Of a stretch of DNA of 64,000 bases, positions 13,064 through 22,474 are shown in pieces. Location: contig NC_133167.1 in assembly GCF_040802235.1 (NCBI RefSeq), forward strand, positions 43,584,001-43,648,000, read 5' to 3'. The notes under the pieces were generated by a model. That model had not been told where the DNA came from. It saw only the letters and a program-made list of their open reading frames with translations, and made no database searches. Within the stretch, counting starts at the first letter, position 1; each line of letters opens with the position of its first letter. The position numbers and the translations under genes are program-made. Origin of the DNA: Manis javanica. Taxonomy: Eukaryota; Chordata; Mammalia; Pholidota; Manidae.

Positions 13064-13282
13064 CTAAAGCCGAGCTTCCTTCTTAAGCATGTTGAGCCAC
13101 ACTTGGGGAGAGGCGCCAATGTCTATCGCCATTAGGGCTTGAGCAAGGATCACCTTGTCCTGCTTATGTTGGTTGCGGAGTCTGCATAACAACCAGAGTA
13201 AGAGCATGAGACCTCCAAGCAGGAACACGCCCATCCCAGCCATGCCCGCCCACTCCTTGACGTGGGAGAGAGCTCTGAGGAA
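13064..13282 (-). pseudogene. env: Env membrane-anchor and tail segment beyond the premature stop
   Basis: The env frame stays open for about 72 codons after the TAG at 13283-13285, until TAG at 13064-13066. The first third contains a long hydrophobic run of Leu, Gly and Met (motif FLLGGLMLLLWLL) that fits a membrane anchor, followed by a basic, charged tail. It lies in the same frame as the main env product and so was part of it before the stop arose. It has no start of its own and would not be translated except by readthrough. Confidence 0.85.
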
Positions 13283-14839
13283 CTAGGAAGAGAGTCCTTC
13301 CGCTACGGAGATATCTAGACGGGTGGAGTTGATGTGGATAATTTCTCGCCGCAGCTCTTCTAGTGTCCCATCGAAGTCTTGGGACCAGTTTCCTGAAAGA
13401 TACTGGGACAGGTCTCGTGACAGATTAGCTGCCCGTGTAAAATTTTTATATTGAATGCTAGTGATGCAGAGGGCACGATATTTCTGCTCACATCCCAATT
13501 GGGCCATTTGCCAGAGCACTTCCATTTGTTCCTCCACGAGATCTATGCATTGATTGAGGATCATTATTCCTCCTTTCAGTTTGCCATCAAGTGTGGACTG
13601 TTGGTCCAGGGCAGAAGCTACTGAGGCTGCAAGGTTATTGAGCTCTGTAGCTGATTTGATGGAGGTGTCTAAAGCTATACCAGCGGCGGTGGCTGCGACC
13701 GCGGTCGCGGAGATCAGGAGCACTATGGCGGCTGTAACACCGAAATCGCGCCTTTCTCGAAACAGAGTCATGGTGTTAGGGGCGTCTACGGGAACAGGGA
13801 CCCAACGGGGGATGCGGACTACCAAAGCATTGGTAAAGTTACGCGCATCCCAACACTGAGACAGAAAGCAGGTTTCATTGGAGCAGGAGTCAAAGCTACT
13901 ATTGGATAAGATAAACAGAAATGGGGGGTATACGCATACTGGAGAAGGTGGAAAAAGGGAATTAGGTGACTCTGGACCTGATTTTGCTGAACACGTGTAG
14001 TTCTCGTTGTTATGGGTCATGATCATGTTCCAGTGTGCGCGCATGTGGTTATTCTCGCACCAAAAGGTGATATTTTTTACACCGATTCCCCCACCCTGGA
14101 GGGCGGAAAAGGGGGAGAGGTCGGTACACGAGCCATTGACTCCACACAGCATCCATTTATGGAAGGGGTTCATGCTCAGCTGCTGACGAAACTCGCCTTC
14201 GAGCACCTTTACTGGCCACCAAGCCTCATTGGCTGGCCGTCCCTCCATATCTGGGGAGATGGTAAACTCCTGCCTCTCAGTTGCCCACGTTACTACAGTT
14301 GACTGACAGTCAGTCCAGGGCCACAGCTCTCCCTCATAGTCGCTCACACAATGGGAGGCATATTTGGGTTGACGAGGCCTGTCGGTGGAATTGTTCCTGG
14401 GAGAGTGTACAAATGTGCCATTGATCCAGAGAACCATCTGGTGGATAGTCATGTTCTTATAGGACGGGCTCCCTTCCTTATTAGGCCCTTCAAATTTAGC
14501 TGACATAACGGGGAGGCTACTGGCCTCTAGAATTATGTCACTGAACCATCCGTATTTCTTCCGTTTCAGGGAGATACAGCCAGCTAGATTCTGAGTGGTG
14601 AAGCATAATGACCCATTAGTTACGAAGGATCGGTTTTCTCCCAGGGGAGCTACTAGGGTGTCTTTAACTAAGTAGGGCAAGTTCATACTAGTATTGGTAG
14701 TGAAAAAGCGCGGAAAAACGGCTGCATTGAAACGGACAGGCATAGGCTTAGGAAAGGCAGACAGGATTCCCCATCTCAATACTCCCTGAGTCGGGGTCTC
14801 CAGTGTCAGGAGCAGGGTCAGGAGGTACAGCGAAGTCAT
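13283..14839 (-). CDS. env: Envelope glycoprotein, truncated before the membrane anchor
   Basis: 518 codons. Residues 1-20 form a hydrophobic signal peptide. The surface subunit carries many N-glycosylation sites. RERR at 361-364 is the furin-type cleavage site, followed by a fusion-peptide-like Ala/Val/Ile-rich stretch (366-390), a helical region and a C-x7-C pair (C450, C458), as in class II transmembrane subunits. The frame ends in TAG at 13283-13285, just before the hydrophobic anchor that continues in frame downstream. As it stands, the product would lack its anchor and, if made, be shed rather than held in a membrane. The ATG at 14839 lies inside the end of pol, overlapping it by 92 bases, which is normal for this group. 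It would be made from a spliced mRNA. Similar in type to IAPE/HERV-K-group envelopes; that placement is from recognition only. Confidence 0.92.
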   Translation of the reverse strand: MTSLYLLTLLLTLETPTQGVLRWGILSAFPKPMPVRFNAAVFPRFFTTNTSMNLPYLVKDTLVAPLGENRSFVTNGSLCFTTQNLAGCISLKRKKYGWFSDIILEASSLPVMSAKFEGPNKEGSPSYKNMTIHQMVLWINGTFVHSPRNNSTDRPRQPKYASHCVSDYEGELWPWTDCQSTVVTWATERQEFTISPDMEGRPANEAWWPVKVLEGEFRQQLSMNPFHKWMLCGVNGSCTDLSPFSALQGGGIGVKNITFWCENNHMRAHWNMIMTHNNENYTCSAKSGPESPNSLFPPSPVCVYPPFLFILSNSSFDSCSNETCFLSQCWDARNFTNALVVRIPRWVPVPVDAPNTMTLFRERRDFGVTAAIVLLISATAVAATAAGIALDTSIKSATELNNLAASVASALDQQSTLDGKLKGGIMILNQCIDLVEEQMEVLWQMAQLGCEQKYRALCITSIQYKNFTRAANLSRDLSQYLSGNWSQDFDGTLEELRREIIHINSTRLDISVAEGLSS

Positions 14840-17386
14840 CTCCTTTGTTTAGGACTTTCCTCGTTAGGCGCTCTGGGATCCAGAAGGGATTTTCTTCACC
14901 CTGGGGGAAAACACACACAGCTCCCCTGGATCTGATTATGATTGGATCCGGGCCCTTCCATTGGTTAGATAACACGTCCTTCCATTTTACTAGTTCTTGT
15001 GGGTCTTTTGGCCACTGATTATGGCGATCCGCTGCTGTATGGCTTTGAGCATCCAGATTCAAAAAATTTATAGTGAAAAGTGCTAGGGCTATGGCAGTTT
15101 TTGGTGTGGGGGGTATATCTTCAATTCCCCCTTTTTGTTTAAGTAAATAGGATTTGAGCGTGCGGTTCGCGCGTTCCACAATCCCTTGACCCTGTGGGTT
15201 GTAGGGAAGGCCAGTGATATGTTTTATCCCCATGTGATGACAAAATTGAGCAAATTTTGTAGAGGTATAGGCTGGGCCATTGTCTGTTTTCAGAATCTGT
15301 GGTAACCCCCATGCGCTCCAAGCCTCAAGGCAGTGCTGGATGACATGGGAAGCTTTCTCTCTTGACAATGGGGAGGCAAAGATGACTCCTGAACAAGTAT
15401 CCACGGATACATGTACATATTTCAGTTTCCCAAAAGACGAAATATGCGTCACATCCATTTGCCAAACTTGTAAAGGCCTAATACCTCTGGGGTTGATCCC
15501 AACATGAGGTGTGGGAAGGAAGCTGCAGCAATGTTGGCAGCTAAGGACAATGTTCCTAGCTTCGGCCCTGGTTATGCTAAACCGCTTGCGCAGTGTTTCG
15601 GCAGTGACATGAAATTGTGTATGGAATTTTGAAGCTGTGGTGATAGGGTCTAGCAGGGGAAAAGCTATATTTCTGGTTGCGAGGTCTGCCAGGTGGTTGC
15701 CTTGGGTCATAGGCCCGGGAAGGCCTGAATGTGCTCTGATATGAGTTATATACAAAGGAGATTGCCTATGAAGTAGTGCTGATTGTATCTGTTTGAACAA
15801 AGTGGCTACTGGGCTGGACGCTTTGATTAGCCCGGCCACTTCTAGAGATTTGACTGCATTAACTACATAACAGGAGTCAGACACAATATTTAAAGGTTCA
15901 GGAAAGATTTGTAGGACCTCTAAGACTATGCGACATTCCACTATTTGTGGAGTGTCAGGCGTGTAGCCTTTTGTCACAACTTTGCCATCATGGACATAGG
16001 CACCTGTGCCTGTCTTAGACCCGTCTGTGTAAACTGTTTTTCCATGAGGCAGCGGGGTTAGGCTAGTGACCCGAGGAAATACTAGGAGATGATTTTTGGC
16101 GAAGTTGATGAGGGGATGTTTAGGGAAATGATTATCAAAGGTTCCTGAGAAACTGTAAGCAAGTATGGCCCAATCATCGTTCATAGCACATAATACTTGT
16201 ATCTGTTCTACGCTGTAAGGGGTTATAATTTTAGCTGGAGCCTCTCCGAAATGTGTCATGGAGGTTTTTACTCCTCTCAAAGCAAGTTTGGCCACGGCTG
16301 CTGGATAGTACTCTATTGTCCTAGCCTGAGAGGCTTGGGGATGAATCTAGATCAGTGGGCCGTGCTGCCATAAGACTGCTGTTGGTAGCTCTGGGGTGGG
16401 AAGGACACACAACTCAAAGGGTTCATTCGATTGCACTCTATTTAATTGTGCTGTCATCAAAGCCTGTTCTACTTTGCGAATGGCTTGTAATGCCTCAGGT
16501 GTGAGGGAGCGCGGTGACGTTAGTTGTGGGTCTCCTTCTAGGGTTTTAAATAGTGGAGTCAATTCAGTGGTGGGTATCTTTAAGTATGGGCGCAACCAAT
16601 TAATATCCCCTAGGAGTTTTTGGAAGTCATTCAAATTTCGCAATTGATTATGTCTTATCTCAAGCTTTTGGGGGCAAATTACATCTGTGTAAATGGTTGC
16701 TCCTAGGAATTTGCTAACACTAGATTTTTGGACTTTCTCGCTTGCTATATTCAGTCTCCAATTTTCTAGGGATCTAGTGAGATCTATATATGCTTCTTCT
16801 ATTTCCGCTGGTTGTGGGGAGCAAAGAAGGATGTCATCCATGTAATGGATGATCTTTAGCGTGGGATAGGTCTTACGAATTGGGTCTAGCGCTCGCTGAA
16901 CGTACAGTTGACATATGGTGGGGCTATTTGCCATTCCTTGAGGGAGGACCTTCCACTGAAATCTGGCATCGGGTTGTTCATGGTTAATAGCTGGCAAAGT
17001 AAAAGCAAATCTTTCCCTGTCCTTGGAGCTTAGAGGTATAGAAAAGAAACAATCTTTAATATCTATTATGAGCACTTTCTATTCTTTGGGTAAGGCAGAG
17101 AGGAGTGGCAGTCCCCGTTGTACGGGTCCAAGCATTCTCATTTGAGCATTTACTGCTCTCAGATCATGAAGCAACCTCCATGATCCTGACTTTTTCCTGA
17201 TTACAAATATGGGTGTGTTCCATGGGGACACAGAGGGTTCTAGGTGTCCCACTTGGAGCTGCTCTTGCACTAAGCAATGAGCTGCTTCTAATTTTTCAGA
17301 GGATAGGGGCCACTGAGGAACTCATACGGCCTCCTCTGTGAGCCAAGGTATGGGCATGGCATCTTCAATGGCCCCTATGAAAAACC
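14748..17386 (-). pseudogene. pol: Pol (reverse transcriptase, RNase H, integrase) with three in-frame stops
   Basis: All parts lie in one frame, entered by a -1 shift at 17381-17387. Stops interrupt it: TGA at 17322-17324, TAG at 17079-17081 and TAG at 16347-16349; the frame is otherwise open to 14748. The middle part has the reverse transcriptase LPQG motif and the catalytic YMDD (16833-16844). The last part (about 515 codons) has RNase H acidic residues D91, E120, D140 and D204, then integrase: zinc-binding H225, H229, C253, C256 and catalytic D281, D338, E374 with the usual 35-residue spacing of the last two. Catalytic residues seen are kept, so the damage is limited to the stops. All three stops have an A followed by G, which fits G-to-A changes in a GG context, as made by APOBEC3-type deaminases; that cause is inference. 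The enzyme cannot be made whole from this copy. Confidence 0.93.
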
Positions 17387-18295
17387 CAGGCCGTGACGGT
17401 CATTCTTTACTTTGGGCAGGATGGGCTCTATGTGTCCCTGTTGGTGTTTCCCCAGCCCCTTGCCAGGGATGTATCCCATGTCCATCATCATGCCTTGGGC
17501 GGGGGTGGAGTATTCATTAATGAGTTTGAGGCTTAAGTGTCTCATGACATCCCTCCCCCATAAATTGACCGGTAGAGGGAGTACATAAGGGGTGACTGTA
17601 CCCTCTTGTCCTTCAGGGGCTCGCCATTTCAATGGTTTGGCACTAATTGAAGGGCTTGACTCATATCCTAAACCTTGTAATGAATGTGAGGATTGGGTCA
17701 CAGGCCACTTGGAGGGCCACCAGGTTGCAGAGATAATACTTTTATCTGCTCCAGTGTCTAGGATTCCCTCAAAGCTCTTTCCCTCTATTTGAAGAGTTAA
17801 TTTTGGTCTGTCTGCTAAATCTAATACTATGAAGGCTGAATCCCAGTCAGAGGAGCCGAAGCCTCTTTCTCCCCTCTCCGTGTTGGTAGCAGGATAATTG
17901 GCGTGGAGACTAGGTAAAACTAAGAGCTGGGCTATGCGGTCTCCCGGGGATATAGGATAGATTCCTCTGGGAGCCGAACACATGATTTTTACCTGTCCTT
18001 CATAATCTTGATCTATGACTCTGGGATGAACTACCAGGCCTTTCAATGCAGCAGAAGAGCGCCTTAGGAGTAACCCAATGGTATTTGGTGGTAGGGGGCC
18101 TTTAAAGTCTGAAGGGATAGGCTGAACTCCCATCTGTGGAGTCAACACTATTCTGGTGGTGGCACGGATGTCCAATCCCGCGGAACTTGAAGTGGCTCTC
18201 CTTGGGGGGCCTGGTTGTTCCCGAATGACACTTGCGTGCTGGTTGCCCCATATATTTGCGGGCCCTGGTGACGGGGGCCCCTCTGGGCGTTTTTT
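17375..18295 (-). CDS. pro: dUTPase-protease (Pro), translated by frameshift from gag
   Basis: Open frame entered by a -1 shift at 18289-18295 and ending with TAG at 17375-17377. The first part is a dUTPase, which removes dUTP to limit uracil in viral DNA; all five family motifs are visible (AGLDIRA, RSSAALKG, VIDQDYEGQ, GDRIAQLLVL and a Gly-rich end RGERGFGSSD). Next comes the aspartic protease, with catalytic DTGA at 17747-17758, which cuts the Gag and Gag-Pol precursors. The C-terminus is a G-patch domain (GYIPGKGLGKHQQG), typical of betaretroviral proteases. There is no need for a start codon because it is reached by ribosomal shift. The whole frame is open, and no key residue appears lost. 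A dUTPase-protease fusion is diagnostic for the betaretrovirus side of class II. Confidence 0.93.
   Translation of the reverse strand, partial: KKRPEGPPSPGPANIWGNQHASVIREQPGPPRRATSSSAGLDIRATTRIVLTPQMGVQPIPSDFKGPLPPNTIGLLLRRSSAALKGLVVHPRVIDQDYEGQVKIMCSAPRGIYPISPGDRIAQLLVLPSLHANYPATNTERGERGFGSSDWDSAFIVLDLADRPKLTLQIEGKSFEGILDTGADKSIISATWWPSKWPVTQSSHSLQGLGYESSPSISAKPLKWRAPEGQEGTVTPYVLPLPVNLWGRDVMRHLSLKLINEYSTPAQGMMMDMGYIPGKGLGKHQQGHIEPILPKVKNDRHGLGFS
17381..17387 (-). promoter_or_regulatory. pro-pol -1 frameshift site
   Basis: GGGTTTT on the minus strand in register G|GGT|TTT, four codons or less before the pro stop. A -1 shift here enters the pol frame, which is open until the first pol stop. 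It fits the X-XXY-YYZ rule; a downstream pseudoknot was not worked out. Confidence 0.8.
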
Positions 18296-19905
18296 GGCAA
18301 CTCTAAGGGTTTCCCTTCTATATCTTTAATAGACCGGCACTCATTAGCCCAATGCCTGCCTTTCTTACACTTAGGGCACAACTCAGGGGTCTTTTGGGTT
18401 GTTTGTTCTGAAGCTGGGCTCTTACACTCTCTCTTTATATGTCCTAATTTCCCGCATTGAAAGCATTTGATACTTCTGTTAGTGATCCTGGCTTGTTTGT
18501 GGCTCTGTAATATGGCCGCGGCTAGGCCCGCATTGGTGAGTGGCCCTCCTATTTCTCTACAGGCTTTCAACCAGGCATGTATCCCTTTTTGTTTCCAGGG
18601 TGTTATCGCCTGTCTGCATTCCTTGGTACATTGTTCAAACACTAATTGCTCCACTAGGGGCATTGCTTGTTCCTGATCTCCAAATATTCTGCCTGCGGCC
18701 TCCATCATACGAGCGACAAAGTCAGAAAATGGCTCGCTCAGCCCCTGAATAATTTTTGTCAAATTGCCTGATACTTCTCCTTTGTTGGTGAGGGCTTTCC
18801 ATGCCTTGGCGGCGCACGTGTTTATTTGTGCATATACCTGTAAGGGGAAGGCGGTCTGGTCGGCTACCCACTGTCCTTGGCCCGTCAGCATATCATATGA
18901 CCATGCAGGCTGTCCTTCGGCCGCGTTTGCGCGTGCCTGGGTCATGCTGATATCATGCCACAATGCCTTCCATTCTATGTATTGCCCCATACTAGAAAGG
19001 CATGCCTTAGTTACATATTGCCAGTCTGCGGGTGTCATGGCTGTCTCTGTTAATCTCTCAACTTGTGCTATGGTATAGTTAGCACTGACTCCATAAGCCC
19101 GAACGGATTCTGCTAACTCCTTAACTTGTTTATGGCTCAGGGGCTGGTGAGAGCGTACACCGTTATCCTCAAATACAGGAAACATTTGTCTAATTGCCTG
19201 AAGAGTATCTGGGTGGCAAAAGGAGAGTGCGCCACTCACGTAAGGTGGCGGGGCAAAGGGCGTCGGGGGACACCCTGCTTTCATTTTTTCCTTGGTCCGC
19301 TTTTCAACTTTGCTGGTTCCCTTACTTCTACACTCTGCGGTTTTATTTTCTTCCCCTTCCTCTGCGGACGTTAATTCCTCCTCAGATTCCCTATTGGAGA
19401 GTTGGAGGTCCCTCAACTCTTTCCAGGGGTATTTACTATTTTCTCCGAGGCGATTGTCACTCGCTTCTCGGGGCTCTTTCGCTTTTGCCCTAGGCGGGCT
19501 TTCTCCCTCACTCTGAGGTTTCTTTACCTTCGTTTTTGTGGCCTTTTTTCGGCCGCGCGCGCTCTCTGTTTCCCGTTCCGTTTCTGACATGCTCTCTTGG
19601 ATATCTGTCAATGCTCTCTGACCTTCTTTTATTACCTTTTCACATCTCTCATCTTGCAGACAAGCTCTAATCAGTTTCCAGAGGGGCCTGGTGCCTCCCC
19701 TCAGGCTACCCTCCTCCTCCTCTCTATCAAGATCTTTCCCCAGTTTGTCCCAGCTCGGGATTGAGAGGGACCCTGAACAAATGAACCAGGGGGCCACACG
19801 GTCTATCTCCTTCACAAAAGATCCTAAGACTTTGCTGGAGACCTTCAAGTTTCGCTCTTTGAGAGCTGTCTGCAGCGCCGTGACTAATGACGGTGCATTC
19901 CCCAT
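18148..19905 (-). CDS. gag: Gag polyprotein
   Basis: 585 codons, intact. The start MGNAPS fits N-myristoylation, which would send Gag to a membrane. Residues 60-215 are charged (matrix and linker). PPPY at 219-222 is a late-domain motif for ESCRT-dependent budding. The capsid region follows, with the major homology region around 385-404 (QGLSEPFSDF). Two CCHC zinc knuckles of the nucleocapsid lie at 481-494 (CFQCGKLGHIKREC) and 510-523 (CPKCKKGRHWANEC) and would bind genomic RNA. The last codons overlap pro in the -1 frame. The ATG lies about 150 bases after the primer site, the first good start in the leader. The protein assembles the particle core. A myristoylated Gag plus env fits an IAPE-like or betaretroviral ancestor rather than the purely intracellular IAP form. 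Confidence 0.95.
   Translation of the reverse strand: MGNAPSLVTALQTALKERNLKVSSKVLGSFVKEIDRVAPWFICSGSLSIPSWDKLGKDLDREEEEGSLRGGTRPLWKLIRACLQDERCEKVIKEGQRALTDIQESMSETERETESARGRKKATKTKVKKPQSEGESPPRAKAKEPREASDNRLGENSKYPWKELRDLQLSNRESEEELTSAEEGEENKTAECRSKGTSKVEKRTKEKMKAGCPPTPFAPPPYVSGALSFCHPDTLQAIRQMFPVFEDNGVRSHQPLSHKQVKELAESVRAYGVSANYTIAQVERLTETAMTPADWQYVTKACLSSMGQYIEWKALWHDISMTQARANAAEGQPAWSYDMLTGQGQWVADQTAFPLQVYAQINTCAAKAWKALTNKGEVSGNLTKIIQGLSEPFSDFVARMMEAAGRIFGDQEQAMPLVEQLVFEQCTKECRQAITPWKQKGIHAWLKACREIGGPLTNAGLAAAILQSHKQARITNRSIKCFQCGKLGHIKRECKSPASEQTTQKTPELCPKCKKGRHWANECRSIKDIEGKPLELPKNAQRGPRHQGPQIYGATSTQVSFGNNQAPQGEPLQVPRDWTSVPPPE
18289..18295 (-). promoter_or_regulatory. gag-pro -1 frameshift site
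   Basis: AAAAAAC on the minus strand in register A|AAA|AAC, at gag codons 537-539 (Pro-Lys-Asn). A -1 shift leads into the pro frame, which has no stop up to the dUTPase. This is the classic retroviral slippery heptamer. Confidence 0.9.
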
Positions 19906-20055
19906 GGTGCCTCCTTATTTACAGAGAACCATCAACCATCATCCTAAAAAGCAGGGGCCTCTCGGAACTTACCCCTCCGGGCTTTCTTCTGACCTGCAGT
20001 TCTGAATCCTCTCCAGATGTCTGAAGGGTCCTCCCTGTGCCGGTGATGTTCTGGT
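19906..20055 (-). promoter_or_regulatory. Leader of the class II provirus
   Basis: About 150 untranslated bases between primer site and gag ATG. It would hold the packaging signal and the donor splice site for env mRNA; I did not locate either with confidence. Confidence 0.6.
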
Positions 20056-20073
20056 TCCCGGGATTCGGCACCA
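20056..20073 (-). promoter_or_regulatory. Primer binding site, tRNA-Phe type
   Basis: Minus strand TGGTGCCGAATCCCGGGA, two bases after the 5' LTR. It is complementary to the 3' end of mammalian tRNA-Phe with one mismatch (10th base). Rodent IAPs use the same tRNA. Confidence 0.9.
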
Positions 20074-20075
20074 CT

Positions 20076-20409
20076 TGTCGCGTGCCCTGTCCTCGCCGGC
20101 AAGAACAGCATGCAACAACAGCAGGATTCTTCTGCAGAAAGCTTTATTCTTCAGCTCTTTGTGAAACAAATGAGTTGGGCAGGACCCAGAGGGGAAGGAG
20201 AGGCTTGCTTATATAGTTCTCATGCTCTGACCTGGTTGGTGCGGCTCCATATGCCTTATTAGCATAACCATTTGGTGGGTCTCATTGGTCCTTATGCCAA
20301 GGCGCAATTAGCATGTAGTTTAGTGGTGTGGGATGATTTGTCATTAGGAAGTTCGGGGCCTTCCGGCTGCCCTGCATGGGGCGCTATTTTCTGAGCGCGG
20401 CTGCCAACA
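20076..20409 (-). repeat. 5' LTR of the class II provirus
   Basis: 334 bases, identical to the 3' LTR as compared line by line. On the minus strand it has the TATA box (20209-20215) that would start proviral transcription and AATAAA at 20143-20148. Identity of the LTRs, which are copied from one template at insertion, points to a young provirus. Confidence 0.95.
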
Positions 20410-20415
20410 GAACAC
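20410..20415. repeat. Target-site duplication, right copy
   Basis: GAACAC, same as 12378-12383. Confidence 0.93.
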
Positions 20416-20600
20416 CTCTTACGTAAAAGCTCCTAAACTCCTCATAACCACACTCTATGGTGACACTATTATTATTTTCATTTCACCCATGTAGGAACTG
20501 AGGCTCAAAAAGATAAAATCCTTGCTAAACAACCTGGGATTAGAAATCAGCAAGGCCTGGCTCTAACTAATCTTTCTATTTTATAGACACTAAAGCTTCA
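20416..20600 (-). repeat. MIR SINE, split or bordered by the provirus
   Basis: Shows the reversed MIR core order: "actattattattttca" near 20465, "ggaactgaggctcaaaaag", then "gggattagaaatcagcaag". The part to the left of the core appears to lie across the provirus, at about 12320-12383, so the provirus seems to have inserted in or at the edge of this MIR. Confidence 0.7.
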
Positions 20601-21440
20601 CTTCAACCAGAGAATAAATGCAATTTACGGTGGCTGCAAAAATCCTGGAGGTTCCTTACATTGGATTGCTTACAATCTAAGGTAGATGCTCAATCCACAG
20701 CCTTGCTTGAGATATTTATAAGGTGAAGGAGAGTTATAAGGTGGTTCCTGATTCTGTCTCAGTCCAATGGAGAGTCTAGGAAAGGGGCCTATAAAAAACT
20801 GCTGTGTACATGTTGTCTAACAAAGGTGGTTGCTACTCAACTGTACTGCAGGAGGGCACTTCATTTTTTTTGTTAAAATGTCTCAAAAAGAAAAATCTTA
20901 AGAACTCACAAATTTTGAATATTTCTAAAAATTTAAAAATTTATAATAACTTTCAATTCTAAAAATTTAAAACCAGTCAGACAAACTAAAAAAAATCAGT
21001 GGTCTGGGTTTGTTTGTGGGCTCCTACTCTGAAAGCTATATGCTAATATCTGCTCTTGCATTCTCTCTGCTCTGAGATTTTCTTAGTGTCTGAGCTCAGC
21101 GAATAGCCCTGCCATCTCCTCTTCCAGCAATGACTGGAATTATTTTTTTTATCTTCTCTACCTCACTGTTTGTCAGGTCCTATTGACTTCATTGCAGTTT
21201 TTACTGAGTCTGCTCTGGGTACATTTTCATCATCACCCTGCTTCAGACCACTCTTTCCTGAGGGATTTTTCTAAAACATTGTTTTTTTTTTTAAGGTAAC
21301 ACCCCTTCTTAGAAGCTTCTGATGTGTTTATATTACCTAGCAAACTAAATTAAAACCGCTTAATATGGCATTAAAAGCCTTCCCTGAAGCAACCCAGTCT
21401 ACCTTCAACATTCTGCATCCTAATTTCCTAGCTTACCTCT
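20601..21440. other. Unassigned spacer
   Basis: No gene or repeat recognised; short A/T runs at 20930-20990 and poly(T) near 21280. Confidence 0.4.
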
Positions 21441-21935
21441 ATATCAGTCAGGGTTCACCAGAGAAAGAGAAACAGAACCAAGAATTGGCTTACCATGGAG
21501 GCTGAGTCCCAAGCTCTGCAGGCAGCAGGCTGGAGACCAAAAAGAACCAATGGTATAGTTTTAATCTAATCCAAAGGCCTAAGAACCAAGAGATCCAATT
21601 GGTGTAAATTCTTGCCTGAAGTTGGCAAGCTTGAGACCCAGGAACAAATGACTTTTCAGCTCAAGTCCAAAGGCAGAAAAAGACTAGTGTTCCAACTCGG
21701 TTAAGCAGGAAGAATTCTCTTATTTGCCCTTTTTGTCCCATTCAAGTCTTTAATTAATTGGATAAGGCCCACCCACATTAAGGAATGCAATGTGCTTTAC
21801 TTAGTCTACTGATTCAAATGCTAATCTAATCCAGAAACATCCTTACAGACACCCACAATAATATTGGAAAAAAATATCTGAGTACCATGGCCCAGGTTAA
21901 TAGATAAAATCAGCCATCACATCCTCCCTTCCTGA
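21441..21935 (+). repeat. Ancient mammal-wide interspersed repeat
   Basis: Begins with "tatcagtcagggttcacca" and "agagaaacagaaccaa", contains "gattcaaatgctaatctaat" and ends near "atcagccatcac". This wording is that of a very common mammalian repeat; I do not assign its class with confidence. Confidence 0.6.
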
Positions 21936-21959
21936 CAAGTTCTAATATGTTGTGGAATT

Positions 21960-22140
21960 TACTAATTTAATGTGTTTTGGACTGTTCTCCTTACTAGAAT
22001 ATAATCTTCATAAAATCAAGGTTTTTGTCTGCTGTAGTAATTCCCTTATGCCCAACATTTAGAGCAGTGTCCCACCCAGAGAACAGCTCACCAAACTGTT
22101 GCTGGATAAATATTGTTTTATGAATAAGTAGTATTCAGAT
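21960..22140 (+). repeat. L2 LINE 3' end
   Basis: The order "actagaatataatcttcat", "agagcagtgtcccaccc" and "ctggataaatattg" follows the L2 3' end. Diverged. Confidence 0.6.
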
Positions 22141-22152
22141 TATGAATCTGAA

Positions 22153-22474
22153 TTATAGATATTTTTATTATCTGTCTAGCCTTTTAAAGGCAGCGTCTAA
22201 GTGTGACTAATAGGACACATAGAAATACTTTGATCACATTGCTCTTTCCGATATTCTCACACCCCTCGCCTTTAGTCTGACTGTTCTCATTTTCACTTAG
22301 ACAAGCTTTCCCAGGGTGGCCGTTCAATTCCAGCTGAATACAATGGGTCTAATTCAGCTCTGCCTGACCAGATGAAATCATCTAATTCAGTGTCTTCACC
22401 CTCTTTAAAAGAGTCTCTAAAGACATGACTATAGTCAAGTCCGAAATTAAGATCATTTGCAAACAGTGGATTTT
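22153..22474 (-). repeat. 322-bp duplicated unit, copy B, with coding-like end
   Basis: Same length as copy A at 11041-11362 and differing at only three positions noted by eye (one changes Leu to Phe in the coding-like frame). The minus-strand frame again runs uninterrupted to its stop at 22293-22295, and AATAAA is again present at the far end. Flanking DNA differs on both sides of both copies, so the edges are sharp. Nature unknown. Confidence 0.7.

Larger units (their letters stand above)
12378..20415 (-). mobile_element. Class II (IAP/betaretrovirus-like) endogenous provirus with target duplication
   Basis: Complete provirus on the minus strand: 5' LTR 20076-20409, primer site, gag, pro (with dUTPase), pol, env, polypurine tract and 3' LTR 12384-12717, bounded by GAACAC duplicated at 12378-12383 and 20410-20415. 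The 6-bp duplication, dUTPase fused to protease, glycine-rich G-patch after protease, two frameshift sites and tRNA-Phe primer site together mark an IAP/IAPE-type class II ERV. The two LTRs are identical over 334 bases as read by eye, so insertion is recent. Coding is damaged only by in-frame stop codons (three in pol, one in env); no frame-changing gap was found. Confidence 0.95.

Noticed and set aside
13554-14302. Plus-strand frames of about 100 codons opposite env
   Set aside because: Shadows of the minus-strand env; same for frames opposite gag at 18467-20005.
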